DNA from: Thermoplasmata archaeon
GTDB lineage: Archaea; Thermoplasmatota; Thermoplasmata; UBA10834
Reading direction: 5' to 3'
NCBI GenBank assembly: GCA_013331315.1
Contig: DUGQ01000150.1
Location: 1-6,921, forward strand
Length of the DNA stretch: 6,921 nt
In this document: positions 6,183-6,921 of the stretch, piece after piece
Numbering within the stretch: the first letter of the stretch is position 1
Layout of the letters: the number at the start of each line of letters is the position of its first letter
Notes under the pieces: model-generated
The model's input: only the letters and a program-made list of their open reading frames with translations
What the model was told of the DNA's origin: nothing
The model's database searches: none
Made by a program: the position numbers and the translations under genes

Positions 6183-6921
6183 ATGACCTATGCCAAGGCC
6201 GGGGTGGACATAGACAAGAAGTCCGACAGCATTGCCGCGCTAGTCGAGAACCTAGCCTTCAGACGGAAGGGGTTCGGCAGGCCGTTGAGGCTCGAGGGGC
6301 ACTTCACCGGCCTAGTAGACTTCGGCGACGTGGCGCTCACCATGTGCACGGACGGTGTCGGCACGAAGCTCATGGTGGCTGATGAGCTCCGGAAGTGGGA
6401 CACTATCGGCATCGACTGCGTCGCGATGAACGTCAACGACACCATATGCGTTGGGGCCGAGCCCATCGCCTTCGTGGACTACATAGCGATCGACAAGCCC
6501 GACGCCAGGATAACCTCCCAGATAGGCAAGGGCCTCGAGGAGGGCGCCAGAATGTCCAACATGACCATAGTGGGAGGTGAGATAGCGGTCCTGCCCGAGA
6601 TCGTCAAAGGGTTCGACCTCGCCGGTACGTGCCTGGGGATGGTCGAGAAGAAGAGGATCGTCACAGGGGACAGCGTCCGCCCGGGAGATTCCCTGATATC
6701 GCTCCCCAGCACAGGTATCCACTCGAACGGCCTCACGCTCGCAAGGAAGATCGTCGAGACGAACGGCCTCCGAATGAGGAGCAGGGTCAAGGGGCTGAGA
6801 AGATCGATAGGCATGGAACTCCTCGAACCGACCGCGATCTACGTCAAACAGGTCCTGAAGCTCCTGGATGCCGTCGATGTCAGGGGGATGGCGAACATCA
6901 CAGGGGGAGGGCTCAGGAACA
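6183..6921 (+). CDS. purM: Phosphoribosylformylglycinamidine cyclo-ligase (AIR synthetase), 3' end cut by the window edge
   Basis: Catalyses the ATP-dependent closure of FGAM to aminoimidazole ribonucleotide, the fifth step of de novo purine synthesis, in the cytosol. 246 codons are present before the right edge; PurM is about 345 residues in E. coli, so roughly 100 C-terminal residues are missing. Family marks: MTYAKAGVDID (1-11), CTDGVGTKLMVA (55-66), AMNVNDTICVGAEPIAFVDY (81-100), GGEIAVLPE (131-139), STGIHSNGLTLARK (176-189) and NITGGGL (238-244), which are the ATP-binding and core motifs in their normal order. ATG 6183 gives the usual family N-terminus. ATG 6171, in frame directly after a stop (6168-6170), would add MPRG and is better placed behind AAAGGGGAT, so it is a real alternative. 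The gene is divergent from rlmE. Confidence 0.95.
   Translation, partial: MTYAKAGVDIDKKSDSIAALVENLAFRRKGFGRPLRLEGHFTGLVDFGDVALTMCTDGVGTKLMVADELRKWDTIGIDCVAMNVNDTICVGAEPIAFVDYIAIDKPDARITSQIGKGLEEGARMSNMTIVGGEIAVLPEIVKGFDLAGTCLGMVEKKRIVTGDSVRPGDSLISLPSTGIHSNGLTLARKIVETNGLRMRSRVKGLRRSIGMELLEPTAIYVKQVLKLLDAVDVRGMANITGGGLRN

Noticed and set aside
6167..6382. Short plus-strand frame starting just before purM
   Set aside because: It is out of phase with the clear PurM reading frame and has no recognisable domain.
1..6921. CRISPR array, insertion sequence, toxin-antitoxin or phage-defence system
   Set aside because: No regularly spaced repeats, transposase motifs, terminal inverted repeats or small paired genes were found. 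The helicase alone is a standard Lhr protein, not a sign of a defence island.

Overview
The window looks like chromosomal DNA of a fairly GC-rich archaeon, plausibly Thermoplasmata-like. Four of its five genes are housekeeping genes. Archaeal origin is inferred from four things: an Lhr-type helicase with a zinc ribbon and HhH-like tail; heavy use of AGG for Arg and ATA for Ile; AT-rich TATA/BRE-like boxes 30-31 nt before several starts instead of bacterial -35/-10 pairs; and a secreted clostripain-type peptidase, a family reported from sediment archaea. Lineage cannot be fixed from the sequence alone.

Layout, left to right: (1) 1-1026, minus: enolase, cut by the window edge and lacking about 80 C-terminal residues. 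(2) 1027-1187: intergenic, with three consecutive hairpins (1081-1148), a T-rich tract and the eno TATA box. (3) 1188-2516, minus: secreted C11 (clostripain-like) cysteine peptidase with a signal peptide and TTG start. (4) 2517-2695: divergent promoter region. (5) 2696-5440, plus: Lhr-like superfamily 2 helicase. (6) 5406-6047, minus: RlmE/FtsJ-type 23S rRNA 2'-O-methyltransferase, converging on and overlapping the helicase gene by 35 bp. (7) 6048-6182: divergent promoter region. (8) 6183-6921, plus: purM, cut by the right edge.

The genes do not form one pathway. Enolase serves glycolysis/gluconeogenesis, PurM purine synthesis, RlmE ribosome maturation, Lhr nucleic-acid remodelling, and the C11 enzyme probably digests extracellular protein for a peptide-using lifestyle. 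Each gene seems to have its own promoter. Two starts need correcting: the longest open frames for the helicase (GTG 2642) and the methyltransferase (6143) run upstream through their own likely TATA boxes, and shorter starts (ATG 2696, TTG 6047) fit both the protein families and near-leaderless transcription.

No mobile element, CRISPR array, tRNA/rRNA gene or defence system is visible. The least explained sequence is the hairpin cluster between the peptidase gene and eno.
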